A program made the position numbers and the translations under genes. Shown here piece by piece: positions 7,437 through 13,444 of a stretch of DNA of 13,444 bases. How positions within the stretch are numbered: position 1 is the first letter of the stretch; every line of letters begins with the position of its first letter. The notes beneath the pieces were generated by a model. That model saw only the letters and a list, made by a program, of their open reading frames with translations, ran no database searches and was not told where the DNA came from. The DNA comes from an uncultured Collinsella sp. (lineage in GTDB: Bacteria; Actinomycetota; Coriobacteriia; Coriobacteriales; Coriobacteriaceae). The stretch spans positions 1 through 13,444 of the forward strand of contig CABRFW010000019.1 of NCBI GenBank assembly GCA_902470265.1. Direction: 5' to 3'.

Positions 7437-7472
7437 AAACGCCGTTTGTGACAGTACTCACAAACGGCGTTT
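7437..7472. terminator. Strong hairpin terminator between the converging 84-aa gene and nhaA
   Basis: A perfect 14-bp stem, AAACGCCGTTTGTG with CACAAACGGCGTTT, and an 8-base loop ACAGTACT. On the plus strand the stem runs into TTTTTT. On the minus strand it is followed by a weaker CATTTTAGG tail, about 95 bases after the nhaA stop. It can act both ways, stronger on plus. Confidence 0.75.
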
Positions 7473-7565
7473 TTTGGCCACTGGGGTGTCCGGCAGGTGG
7501 CAAGTACCACTCAAAACCGCGTTTTACACGCGCTCGAGCAGGCTCTGGCGTCTGTTTCTACGCGC

Positions 7566-8924
7566 CTACTCGTCCTTGGGCGCGGGGTGCTTGCAGATCA
7601 CACTCATGTAGATCATGCCAAGTACGGCCGCGGTGACAGAGCCGGCGAGAATAGCGGCCTTGGCAGCCAGAACCTCAAACTGGGCCGTCGGGAAGGCGAG
7701 GCCGCTGATGAGAATCGACATGGTAAAGCCGATACCGCCCAGAATGCCCACGCCGGCAATCATATGCCAGTTGACATTGTGCGGCAGCTCGCAGGCCTTG
7801 AGCTTGACCAAGGCGAACGTCATGCCAAAGATACCGATCGGCTTACCCAGCAGCATGCCAAAGTACACGCCGAGCGTCACCGGGTCGGTGAGCAGCGTGC
7901 TCATGTCCACGCCCACTAGGCGAACCTGTGCGTTGACGAACGCAAAGATCGGCAGGATCACAAAGTTGACCGGTGTGGAGATCAGACGCTCCATGCGGAT
8001 GAGCGGCGGGGTCACGCGGTGCATGACGCGCTCGACCTTGGTGGTCGAGACGGTAAAGTCATGCTGGCCCAGGATGTGCGCCTCGTCGTCGTAGCGGTCA
8101 TCGAGCAGCGGCAGGCACTCGCCCAACCAATCGGTGAGGCTATCGAGCTTGACGCCGCACTTGGCCGGGATGGTGAAGGCCAGGATGACGCCGGCAAGCG
8201 TAGCGTGCACGCCGCTCTTGAACATGCAGAACCACAGCAGCAGGCCCAGCACCGAATACGGGGCAAGGCGGTAGTGCTGCGTCTTGTTGAGCCACACGAG
8301 CGCGCACGTCACAAGCGCGGCGGCGCCCAACCAAAACGGATTGGGGCTCTGACCGTAGAAGATGGCGATGGCGGCGATGGAGATGAGGTCGTCGGCGATG
8401 GCGAGCGTCGAGAAGAACACACGCACGCCGTTGGGCACGCGATTGCCCAAAAGCGACAGCACGCCCAGCGCAAAGGCAATATCGGTTGCCATGGGAATGG
8501 CCCAGCCGTTGTGCGCGCCGGCATGGTTAAAGATCAGGTAGATGCAGGCGGGAACGACGACGCCGCCCACGGCCGCCAGCATGGGAAGCATGGCCTGGCG
8601 CGGGTTTTTGAGCTCGCCGACCGTCATCTCATACTTGAGCTCAATGCCCACCAACAAAAAGAAGATCGCCATGAGGAAGTCGTTGACGAAAAGCTCAACG
8701 GTGAGACCGGCCGTAAGGTTGCCCAGACCCACATACAGCGGGGTCTCCAAAAAGTGATGGATGGCCTCGTAGGCATCGGTGTTGGCGCAAATGACGGCGG
8801 CGATGGCGGCGAAGACCATGACGGCGGCGGAAATCGTGCCGTTCTCGGTGATGCGCTCCCAAATGTCGTGGCGCTCAAAACGCTTGCGCTCACGAACGTT
8901 AAACAGCTGCTCGGGTGCTGCCAT
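7566..8924 (-). CDS. nhaA: Na+/H+ antiporter NhaA
   Basis: Inner-membrane antiporter that expels Na+ or Li+ in exchange for protons, for pH and salt homeostasis. The 452-residue protein is longer than E. coli NhaA (388) because of an N-terminal extension and a hydrophilic insert around residues 265-320 (DDRYDDEAHILGQ). Hallmarks: LLVGIELKYEM (90-100), PMATDIAFALGVLSLLG (144-160, D148), LAIADDLISI with the paired ion-binding aspartates D178 and D179, LGKPIGIFG with the conserved lysine, and GIGFTMSILI near the end. About twelve membrane segments are expected. The ATG at 8924 has AAAGGAG six bases upstream. The leader contains two hairpins (8939-8954 and 8958-8993) that could regulate expression. 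It follows ppaC by 267 bases but a terminator lies between, so it is probably its own unit. Confidence 0.96.
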   Translation of the reverse strand: MAAPEQLFNVRERKRFERHDIWERITENGTISAAVMVFAAIAAVICANTDAYEAIHHFLETPLYVGLGNLTAGLTVELFVNDFLMAIFFLLVGIELKYEMTVGELKNPRQAMLPMLAAVGGVVVPACIYLIFNHAGAHNGWAIPMATDIAFALGVLSLLGNRVPNGVRVFFSTLAIADDLISIAAIAIFYGQSPNPFWLGAAALVTCALVWLNKTQHYRLAPYSVLGLLLWFCMFKSGVHATLAGVILAFTIPAKCGVKLDSLTDWLGECLPLLDDRYDDEAHILGQHDFTVSTTKVERVMHRVTPPLIRMERLISTPVNFVILPIFAFVNAQVRLVGVDMSTLLTDPVTLGVYFGMLLGKPIGIFGMTFALVKLKACELPHNVNWHMIAGVGILGGIGFTMSILISGLAFPTAQFEVLAAKAAILAGSVTAAVLGMIYMSVICKHPAPKDE

Positions 8925-8938
8925 GGGCGGCTCCTTTC

Positions 8939-8954
8939 ACGGGAAAGCTCCCGT
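8939..8954 (-). promoter_or_regulatory. Hairpin abutting the nhaA Shine-Dalgarno site
   Basis: On the minus strand ACGGGA-GCTT-TCCCGT forms a 6-bp perfect stem. It ends one base before the AAAGGAG site (8937-8931) of nhaA, so its formation could affect ribosome access. It follows directly on the U-tract of the hairpin at 8958-8993. Confidence 0.5.
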
Positions 8955-8957
8955 CTT

Positions 8958-8993
8958 AAAAAAGCACGGCCCGCCCAAGTGGCGGTGCCGCGC
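8958..8993 (-). terminator. Terminator-like hairpin in the nhaA leader
   Basis: On the minus strand GCGCGGC-A-CCGCC, loop ACTTG, GGCGG-GCCGTGC, then TTTTTT. The stem has 12 pairs with one G-U and one bulged A. It points toward nhaA and ends 34 bases before its start codon. ppaC already has its own terminator at 9133-9172, so this second one may be an attenuator of nhaA rather than the end of ppaC. Confidence 0.65.
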
Positions 8994-9132
8994 TCTAACG
9001 TATTACGCTTGCATCTAGCCTACCCTGCACGACAGGCACGCAGGCGTGGCCGAAAAGCGGAACCACAGGTTGAACATTATTTGCTCAACGGCACGGGCGC
9101 GCCTATCCAAGAGACGACGCGGCGCCGTGCAC

Positions 9133-9172
9133 AAAAAACGACCGGAGCGCGGGGCTTCCGCGATCCGGTCGT
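9133..9172 (-). terminator. Rho-independent terminator of ppaC
   Basis: On the minus strand ACGACCGGA...TCCGGTCGT with an inner CGCGG/CCGCG stem, one mismatch and a 5-base loop, followed by TTTTTTG. It starts 20 bases after the ppaC stop codon. Stem length and U-tract make it a textbook terminator. Confidence 0.9.
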
Positions 9173-9191
9173 GGCGTTTGGTCAACTAAAC

Positions 9192-10115
9192 CTAGCAGGC
9201 GGCCATGATGGGGGCAGCGACCTGCTTCTTACGGGAGAGGACGCCCGGCATCCAGACGCCGTCGTGCTCGTCGGCAATGCCCAGGCCCTTCTGAGCAGCC
9301 TCGGTCTCGCCCTCGAGCAGGACCTGCGAGCCCTCCTCCATGATGTCAGTGATGCACAGGACGATGCCGTCGGCACCCTTCTCGGCGGCGTAGGCGCGCA
9401 TGGCCTCGCGAATCTCGTCGATCATGCCGAGTGCGCGAGTCTTGTCGACAGTCTCGTACTGGCCGATGAGCAGCTTCTTGCCGGCAGGCTCGAACATCTT
9501 GATGTCGTTGCCGACCATCTCGGCTGCGGTGAAGGAGCCGGACGGACGGGTGAGGAAGACTTCCATGCCAAACTTGACCGGGTCGACGCCCACCTGCTCG
9601 CCGAGCTTGGCGGCGACGGCGCGGTCGACATCGGTGGTGGTGGGGCTCTTGAGCATGAGCGTGTCGGTCATCATGGCCGAGAGCAGCAGCTTGGCCTGGA
9701 CGTCGGAAAGCTCAACGCCGAGCACGCCGGCGAGCTTGGTGACGATGGTGCAGCTGGAGCCCCAGGGCAGGCAGATGTAGTGCAGCGGGCCGGCGGTCTC
9801 GAAGTCGCCGATGCGGTGATGATCGACAACGCCAAAGACCGTGGCGTCCTTAAGGCCGGCGACGGACTGGGCAGACTCGTTGTGGTCGGTGAGGACGACG
9901 AGCTGACCGGCCTCGACGGACTCGATCACGCGGGGCTCGGCGATGCCGGCGTCGGCGAGCAGCTTGGCGGACTCGGCCGGAAGCTGACCAAGGGCGCAGG
10001 CCTCGTAGGTGTTGCCGGCATACTCAACCTGGTTGAGCAGCTGGGACAGGACGACGGCGCTCATGATGGCGTCGTTATCGGGGTTCTGGTGACCAAAGAC
10101 AAGAACGTTTGCCAT
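9192..10115 (-). CDS. ppaC: Manganese-dependent inorganic pyrophosphatase (family II, DHH)
   Basis: Cytoplasmic enzyme that splits pyrophosphate to two phosphates and so pulls biosynthetic reactions forward. The 307-residue length matches family II. The N-terminal DHH domain has FGHQNPDNDAI (H9, D13, D15), LTDHN (D77), VVDHHRIGD (H99) and MMTDTLMLKSPTTT (D151), the six metal ligands expected by comparison with Bacillus PpaC. The DHHA2 domain ends in SRKKQVAAPI, the substrate-binding RKK motif. NPDND replaces the more common NPDTD, a small variation. The ATG at 10115 has GGAGG six bases upstream. The ROK gene ends 152 bases upstream, and a strong terminator follows the stop. No CBS regulatory domains are inserted, so it should not be nucleotide-regulated. 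Confidence 0.96.
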   Translation of the reverse strand: MANVLVFGHQNPDNDAIMSAVVLSQLLNQVEYAGNTYEACALGQLPAESAKLLADAGIAEPRVIESVEAGQLVVLTDHNESAQSVAGLKDATVFGVVDHHRIGDFETAGPLHYICLPWGSSCTIVTKLAGVLGVELSDVQAKLLLSAMMTDTLMLKSPTTTDVDRAVAAKLGEQVGVDPVKFGMEVFLTRPSGSFTAAEMVGNDIKMFEPAGKKLLIGQYETVDKTRALGMIDEIREAMRAYAAEKGADGIVLCITDIMEEGSQVLLEGETEAAQKGLGIADEHDGVWMPGVLSRKKQVAAPIMAAC

Positions 10116-10267
10116 GGATATCCTCCACTTGATATGTGTACTTGGACGTAGCTATGGTAGCACGCTGGCGCCGAACCTTATGAGACGGAAGGGGCACGGC
10201 GCGATTTGGGGTGAGCCTGGGGAGGGGCGAAGTCTGTCCCCTTGTACCACCCGCCCTCCTGTACCGA

Positions 10268-11221
10268 CTATTTGCCGGCGGCGCGCAGGGCTACGTAGGC
10301 GGCACCGATGATACCGGCGTCGTTTCCGAGCGAAGCGACCTTAATGGGCGTCTCGCGCGAGGCGGAAAGCGCGTACTGCTTAAAGTGCTCGCGAACCTTG
10401 TCGAGGTAGACATCGGCCGAGGCGGAGGCGCCGCCGCCGATGAGGAACATCTCGGGATCAACCACGTTGGCAATAAGCGCCAGTGCGCGGCCGAGATAGT
10501 CGGCCATGGTATCGGCCGCGGCAAGCGCGAGCTTGTCACCCTCGCGGCAGGCCTGGAACACGTCCTTGGAATCTGAGGGGCCGGTGAGCTCGATGGGCTC
10601 GACACCCGCCTTCTTGCACTCGGCAAGGTAGTTGCTCACCACACCGGTGGCGCTAGAATACTGCTCCAGGTGGCCATGGCCGCCGCAGCCGCAGGTACGC
10701 TCCTCAGCCGGATTCAGGCACATGTGGCCAATCTCGCCGCCGGCGCCCACAACGCCCGATACCACGTCGCCGTTAACGATAACACCGCCGCCCACGCCGG
10801 TACCAATGGTGACCATCACCACGTTCTGTACGCCCTTGGCAGAGCCGAGCCAGGCCTCGCCCATGGCAGCGGCGTTGGCATCGTTCTCGTACTTAACGAC
10901 CGCGTCGGGGCAGTGCTCCTGAATGGCGACTCTCAGCTCGGGCAGGTTAATGGCAATGTTGGCCTTGACCTTGGCATCGCCCGATGCCGGGATGGGGCAC
11001 GGAACGGCCAGGCCAATGCCCGACACAAAGGCGCGCGGAATCTGGGCCTTGGCGACCACCTGGTCGATAGCCTCGGTCACCGCGGCAAAGCCCGCAGCGT
11101 CAACGATGGGAGGCGTGGGCACGCTGGCCTTGGCAAGCAGGTTTCCGTCCTCATCGAACAGACCCTCCTTGACCGAGGTGCCGCCGACGTCGATGCCGAT
11201 GTAATACTGCTTAGGTTCCAT
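10268..11221 (-). CDS. ROK-family sugar kinase, probable glucokinase
   Basis: Phosphorylates a hexose, most likely glucose, using ATP as the cell takes up free sugar. At 317 residues it fits bacterial ROK glucokinases (about 300-320). Motifs: phosphate loop GIDVGGTSVKEGLFD (9-23), catalytic aspartate D114 in ENDANAAAMGEAW, GTGVGGGVIVNGDVVSG, GEIGHM with zinc-ligand H166, and the ROK zinc motif CGCGGHGHLEQYSS (177-190). The usual third cysteine of CxCGxxGCxE is His (H184), read directly from CAC at that codon. The ATG at 11221, giving MEPKQYYIGIDVGG, is chosen over an ATG 22 codons upstream that lacks a ribosome site and would add residues with no family counterpart. It is divergent from the GntR regulator. 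Allose, N-acetylglucosamine or mannose kinase activity cannot be excluded. Confidence 0.9.
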   Translation of the reverse strand: MEPKQYYIGIDVGGTSVKEGLFDEDGNLLAKASVPTPPIVDAAGFAAVTEAIDQVVAKAQIPRAFVSGIGLAVPCPIPASGDAKVKANIAINLPELRVAIQEHCPDAVVKYENDANAAAMGEAWLGSAKGVQNVVMVTIGTGVGGGVIVNGDVVSGVVGAGGEIGHMCLNPAEERTCGCGGHGHLEQYSSATGVVSNYLAECKKAGVEPIELTGPSDSKDVFQACREGDKLALAAADTMADYLGRALALIANVVDPEMFLIGGGASASADVYLDKVREHFKQYALSASRETPIKVASLGNDAGIIGAAYVALRAAGK

Positions 11222-11255
11222 GGGAGCCCGCCTTTCTCGTTTAAACATTGCCTGT

Positions 11256-11261
11256 ATGGTA
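11256..11261 (-). promoter_or_regulatory. Weak candidate -10 box of the ROK kinase gene
   Basis: TACCAT on the minus strand, 35 bases before the kinase ATG. The -35 position (about 11279-11284) falls inside the left arm of the inverted repeat 11276-11316, so a protein bound there would block RNA polymerase. No good -35 match is present. Confidence 0.3.
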
Positions 11262-11275
11262 CCGCTCCCAAGGCA

Positions 11276-11316
11276 AAAACCTACCAAAAAGGGACAGGTT
11301 TGTTTTGGCAGGTTTT
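11276..11316. repeat. 14-bp inverted repeat upstream of the ROK kinase
   Basis: AAAACCTACCAAAA (11276-11289) and TTTTGGCAGGTTTT (11303-11316) pair at 13 of 14 positions around a 13-base spacer AGGGACAGGTTTG. It lies between two divergent genes, where no terminator is needed. It could be an operator, a hairpin in a longer transcript, or a dispersed palindromic element. Confidence 0.7.
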
Positions 11317-11371
11317 ATCTGGGAAAACGCGAATGGCCGCTTAACACGACATTACTCAGATGTTTATCTAT

Positions 11372-11385
11372 TTAGAGCGCTCTAA
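11372..11385. promoter_or_regulatory. Perfect 14-bp palindrome, candidate GntR-family operator
   Basis: TTAGAGCGCTCTAA is its own reverse complement and lies in the AT-rich half of the divergent region, 118 bases before the regulator start and 150 bases before the kinase start. Dimeric GntR/HutC regulators bind such palindromes and often sit beside their own operator. Assignment to this regulator is inference from position. Confidence 0.55.
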
Positions 11386-11435
11386 TTTATATGCAAAGCG
11401 ACTTTTAATTATATCTTTCTCGAACTTTTTAAATA

Positions 11436-11441
11436 TATAAT
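11436..11441 (+). promoter_or_regulatory. Candidate -10 box of the GntR regulator gene
   Basis: TATAAT, a perfect -10 match in an AT-rich run, 62 bases before the regulator ATG. No clear -35 is seen 17 bases upstream. Two further TATACT boxes at 11462-11467 and 11474-11479 are alternatives. The palindrome at 11372-11385 lies about 50 bases upstream. Confidence 0.4.
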
Positions 11442-11503
11442 AGAGATGCTTAGGTGTTAACTATACTTTCTTTTATACTCAACCAAGTTGGAAAGGAGGT
11501 TCC

Positions 11504-12223
11504 ATGATTCCCAAATACGAAGCGATAGCTGCAGATATTCGTCGCACTATCGAGGATGGCGCTCTTAAACCGGGCGACAAGCTTCCTACCGTCGTTGAGT
11601 TCTGCAAGCTCTATAACGTTTCCAAAATCACCGTCAAACGAGCTATTGAACAAATCACCGAAGAAGGTCTTATTACCAGCCGGCGTGGATCGGGTACCTA
11701 CGTTAAGGACACGGCGGGGCTTCCCGGCCAGGCGTTTTTCCAGGGCAAAAACGACCGTACCCAGGGTTTTTCGTATGAGCATCGCGAGGAGAAGGTGACC
11801 TCGGTGGTCTACGATTTCTCGATCGTTAATCCACCAGCGGACATCGCAGCCCAGCTGGGAATTGCCGAGGATGACTTTGCCTATCACGTCGTGCGCGTGC
11901 GTCAGGCCGATGAGAAGCCCATCGTTATCGAGTACACCTACATGCCCCTCGAGCTGATTCCAGGCCTTAAAAAGAAGGACCTGTACGGATCGGTCTACCG
12001 CTTCATCCGCGAGCAATGTGGGCTGAAGATTTCGAGCTTCCACCGTACCATTCGCGCCGTGGCAGCAACCGAGGAAGAAGCCGAGCGTCTGGACACCAAA
12101 CTTGGCTCTCCCCTGCTCGAGCTCACCCAGATTGGCTTTTTGGACAGCGGCGCCGCCTTTGAGTATTCGATCTCGCGCAACGTTGGCGATCGCTTTGAGT
12201 TGCACAACGTAACGTTGGCATAG
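11504..12223 (+). CDS. GntR-family transcriptional regulator, HutC subfamily with UTRA domain
   Basis: A 239-residue DNA-binding regulator. Residues 1-70 form the winged helix-turn-helix: PKYEAIAADIRRTIEDGAL, then KPGDKLPTVVEFCKLYNVSK and VKRAIEQITEEGLITSRRG with the typical GSGTYV wing. Residues about 80-235 form a UTRA ligand domain (YHVVRVRQADEKPIVIEYTY, ...FEYSISRNVGDRFELH), which in this subfamily binds small effectors such as sugar phosphates. The ATG at 11504 follows a very strong AAAGGAGG site about five bases upstream. It is divergent from the ROK kinase and is followed 74 bases later by manA, so it probably controls both plus its own gene. The effector is unknown; a hexose phosphate is a reasonable guess from context only. 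Confidence 0.93.
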   Translation: MIPKYEAIAADIRRTIEDGALKPGDKLPTVVEFCKLYNVSKITVKRAIEQITEEGLITSRRGSGTYVKDTAGLPGQAFFQGKNDRTQGFSYEHREEKVTSVVYDFSIVNPPADIAAQLGIAEDDFAYHVVRVRQADEKPIVIEYTYMPLELIPGLKKKDLYGSVYRFIREQCGLKISSFHRTIRAVAATEEEAERLDTKLGSPLLELTQIGFLDSGAAFEYSISRNVGDRFELHNVTLA

Positions 12224-12297
12224 GTTTTTGTAGTCACGCGGGCGCTCGTTTTGAGCCGTCTTACGCGGCACCCGCACAACCTTATGGGAGTATGCAC

Positions 12298-13230
12298 ATG
12301 TCCGATTTGATTAAACTCACGCCGATCTTCCACGAGAAGATCTGGGGCGGCCGCCAGCTGGAGACCGTGTTTGGCTACGACATTCCCGAGGGTCCCATCG
12401 GTGAGTGCTGGGCCATCTCGGCCCATCCCAACGGCGACTGCCAGATTGCGGAGGGACCGTACGCCGGCCACACGCTGTCGTGGCTGTGGGCCGAGCACCG
12501 CGAGCTCTTTGGCAACTGCGAGGGCAAGGAGTTCCCGCTGCTCATCAAGATTCTGGACGCCAAGGACGACCTTTCGATCCAGATTCATCCCAACGACGAG
12601 TACGCCGCCAAGCACGAGAACGGCAGCCTGGGCAAAACCGAGTGCTGGTATGTACTGGACTGCGAGCCCGATGCCACGATCATCGTCGGCCAGCGCGCGC
12701 ACGACCGCGCCGAGGCCGCGCAGATGATCGAGGGGGGCCGTTGGGACGAGATGCTCAACGTGCTGCCGATTCACAAGGGAGACTTTTTCCAGATCGACTC
12801 CGGCACCGTTCACGCCATCAAGACCGGCACGCTGATTCTGGAGACGCAGCAGTCGAGCGACGTGACATATCGCCTGTACGACTACGACCGTCCCGGCACC
12901 GACGGAAAGCTGCGCCCGCTGCACATTGAGCAGAGCCTCGACTGCATCGACTTTGATGCTCAGGCTCCGACCGACGGCACGGTGACCGCGCCCGAGGTGG
13001 ACGGCGTGACCGAGCTCGAGTCCAACCCCTGCTACACCGTCGATCGCGTGCGCGTCAACGGCAGCAAGACCCTCGACCAGCGCTGGCCCTTCATGTGCCT
13101 GTCGGTCATCGACGGCGAAGGCACCGTCTGCGGCGACCCCGTCCACAAGGGAAGCCACCTGCTGGCCCCGAACACCGTCAGCTCCATCGACCTCGAAGGC
13201 AAGATGGAACTGATCATCAGCCACCTCTAG
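12298..13230 (+). CDS. manA: Mannose-6-phosphate isomerase, type I (short form)
   Basis: Zinc enzyme that interconverts mannose 6-phosphate and fructose 6-phosphate, feeding mannose into glycolysis or supplying GDP-mannose synthesis. The 310-residue length matches the short Bacillus-type ManA. It opens LIKLTPIFHEKIWGGRQLE, and the zinc ligands are Q95 and H97 in IQIHPND, E115 in KTECWYVL and H172 in SGTVHAIKTG. R192 in YRLYDYDRPG is the expected catalytic arginine. The ATG at 12298 is chosen because GGGAG lies seven bases upstream; the ATG at 12292 is only one base from that site. The 74-base gap after the regulator can fold (GCGGG at 12238 with CCCGC at 12271) but has no U-tract, so cotranscription with the regulator is likely. 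Confidence 0.95.
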   Translation: MSDLIKLTPIFHEKIWGGRQLETVFGYDIPEGPIGECWAISAHPNGDCQIAEGPYAGHTLSWLWAEHRELFGNCEGKEFPLLIKILDAKDDLSIQIHPNDEYAAKHENGSLGKTECWYVLDCEPDATIIVGQRAHDRAEAAQMIEGGRWDEMLNVLPIHKGDFFQIDSGTVHAIKTGTLILETQQSSDVTYRLYDYDRPGTDGKLRPLHIEQSLDCIDFDAQAPTDGTVTAPEVDGVTELESNPCYTVDRVRVNGSKTLDQRWPFMCLSVIDGEGTVCGDPVHKGSHLLAPNTVSSIDLEGKMELIISHL

Positions 13231-13253
13231 GTCACAACAACAACCAAAACGAA

Positions 13254-13293
13254 ACAAGGGGCTCCCCCGTTCATCAACGGAGGAGCCCCTTGT
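13254..13293. terminator. Strong hairpin after manA
   Basis: ACAAGGGGCTCC pairs perfectly with GGAGCCCCTTGT (12 bp), and an inner CCGTT/AACGG stem extends it across one mismatch with a CATC loop. No U-run follows on the plus strand. On the minus strand the stem is followed by a T-rich tail (TTTCGTTTTGG), so it may also end a converging transcript from beyond the window. Confidence 0.75.
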
Positions 13294-13444
13294 CCATATA
13301 TATCAGCCCACCCGGCTCTCCAGATCAAAAAAGCGGACGAGCAGAGCGACGTTCGCAAGCAACGTTATCTAAGGACCTGGACGGGCGTATGGGGCAACAT
13401 CGATCGCGAGTTCCGCACGAGCCGGAGAGCACTTAATGTGCTCT
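13294..13444. other. Right-edge stretch without a called gene
   Basis: 151 bases to the window end. A hairpin at 13333-13355 (GCGGACG/CGTTCGC) is followed by TTTTTT on the minus strand and may end a minus-strand gene beyond the edge. A second inverted repeat, AGAGCAC-TTAAT-GTGCTCT (13426-13444), is cut by the window end. A plus-strand frame running to the edge reads like protein (for example RKQRYLRTWTGVWGNIDREF) but has no ATG, GTG or TTG start with a ribosome site, so I leave it uncalled. Confidence 0.4.

Larger units (their letters stand above)
7234..7565. other. AT-rich gene-free region with three hairpins
   Basis: 332 bases between the small plus-strand gene and the 3' end of nhaA. The stretch 7255-7440 is much richer in A and T than the flanking genes. 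It contains three perfect inverted repeats (7279-7299, 7313-7334, 7437-7472) and a weak CGCGT/ACGCG hairpin at 7518-7532 that could help end nhaA. A 66-codon minus-strand frame at 7310-7510 lacks a ribosome site and crosses two of the hairpins, so I do not call it a gene. The region may end both convergent transcripts, hold a small RNA, or be a dispersed intergenic repeat. Confidence 0.6.

Noticed and set aside
7310..7510. A 66-codon minus-strand frame in the AT-rich intergenic region
   Set aside because: No ribosome site, and it runs through two strong hairpins. It could only be kept if homologues show protein-level conservation.
8019..10151. A 710-codon plus-strand open frame opposite nhaA and ppaC
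   Set aside because: It is antisense to two genes with full family motifs and lies across their intergenic region and the ppaC terminator. Its composition (many His, Gly, Ala, Asp, Val) is typical of the mirror frame of GC-rich genes.
12238..12275. Hairpin between the regulator gene and manA as a terminator
   Set aside because: The GCGGG/CCCGC stem is imperfect and lacks a U-tract, so it is mentioned only as possible leader structure.
11995..13257. A 420-codon minus-strand frame opposite manA and the end of the regulator gene
   Set aside because: manA on the plus strand has all zinc ligands and a good ribosome site; the minus frame is a shadow.
1..13444. CRISPR array, tRNA, rRNA, insertion sequence or phage genes
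   Set aside because: No regularly spaced direct repeats, no cloverleaf with CCA end, and no transposase or integrase motif seen on either strand.

Overview
The window looks like chromosomal DNA of a Coriobacteriia member, most like Collinsella. That placement is inferred from GC-rich genes with GC-rich third positions, GTG and TTG starts behind strong purine-rich Shine-Dalgarno sites, the style of the proteins, and an archaeal-type topoisomerase I. No rRNA, tRNA, insertion sequence, CRISPR array or phage gene was found. The gene content is mostly housekeeping.

Layout. From 1 to 5458 a tightly packed minus-strand block reads, in transcription order: a STAS-domain anti-sigma antagonist, tatA/B, tatC, hypA, hypB and topA (its 3' end runs off the left edge). 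tatA and tatC overlap by one base, and the hypA ribosome binding site lies in the tatC stop region. A class I-type aspartate aminotransferase (5525-6829, minus) lies upstream of this block. Divergent from it is an 84-residue protein of unknown function (6979-7233, plus). A 332-base AT-rich gene-free stretch (7234-7565) with three strong hairpins follows. Next come minus-strand nhaA (Na+/H+ antiporter), ppaC (Mn-dependent family II inorganic pyrophosphatase) and a ROK-family glucokinase. A 282-base, partly AT-rich divergent region with a perfect 14-bp palindrome and a 14-bp inverted repeat separates the ROK gene from a plus-strand GntR/HutC-type regulator, followed by manA (mannose-6-phosphate isomerase). 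The last 150 bases hold hairpins and no clear gene.

How the genes fit together. TatA/TatC build the folded-protein export channel, and HypA/HypB deliver nickel to [NiFe] enzymes. [NiFe] hydrogenases are classic Tat cargo, so the shared operon makes functional sense. The ROK kinase, GntR regulator and ManA form a hexose-phosphate entry module: the regulator is placed to control the divergent kinase, itself and manA. The nhaA leader carries a terminator-like hairpin with a U-tract about 34 bases before the start codon and a second hairpin touching the Shine-Dalgarno region, which suggests RNA-level control.

The most interesting points are the nhaA leader, the AT-rich hairpin region at 7234-7475, the inverted repeat in front of the ROK gene, and the archaeal-type TopA. 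I did not see a clear undescribed multi-gene system. Most long plus-strand open frames in the first 10 kb are antisense shadows of GC-rich minus-strand genes.
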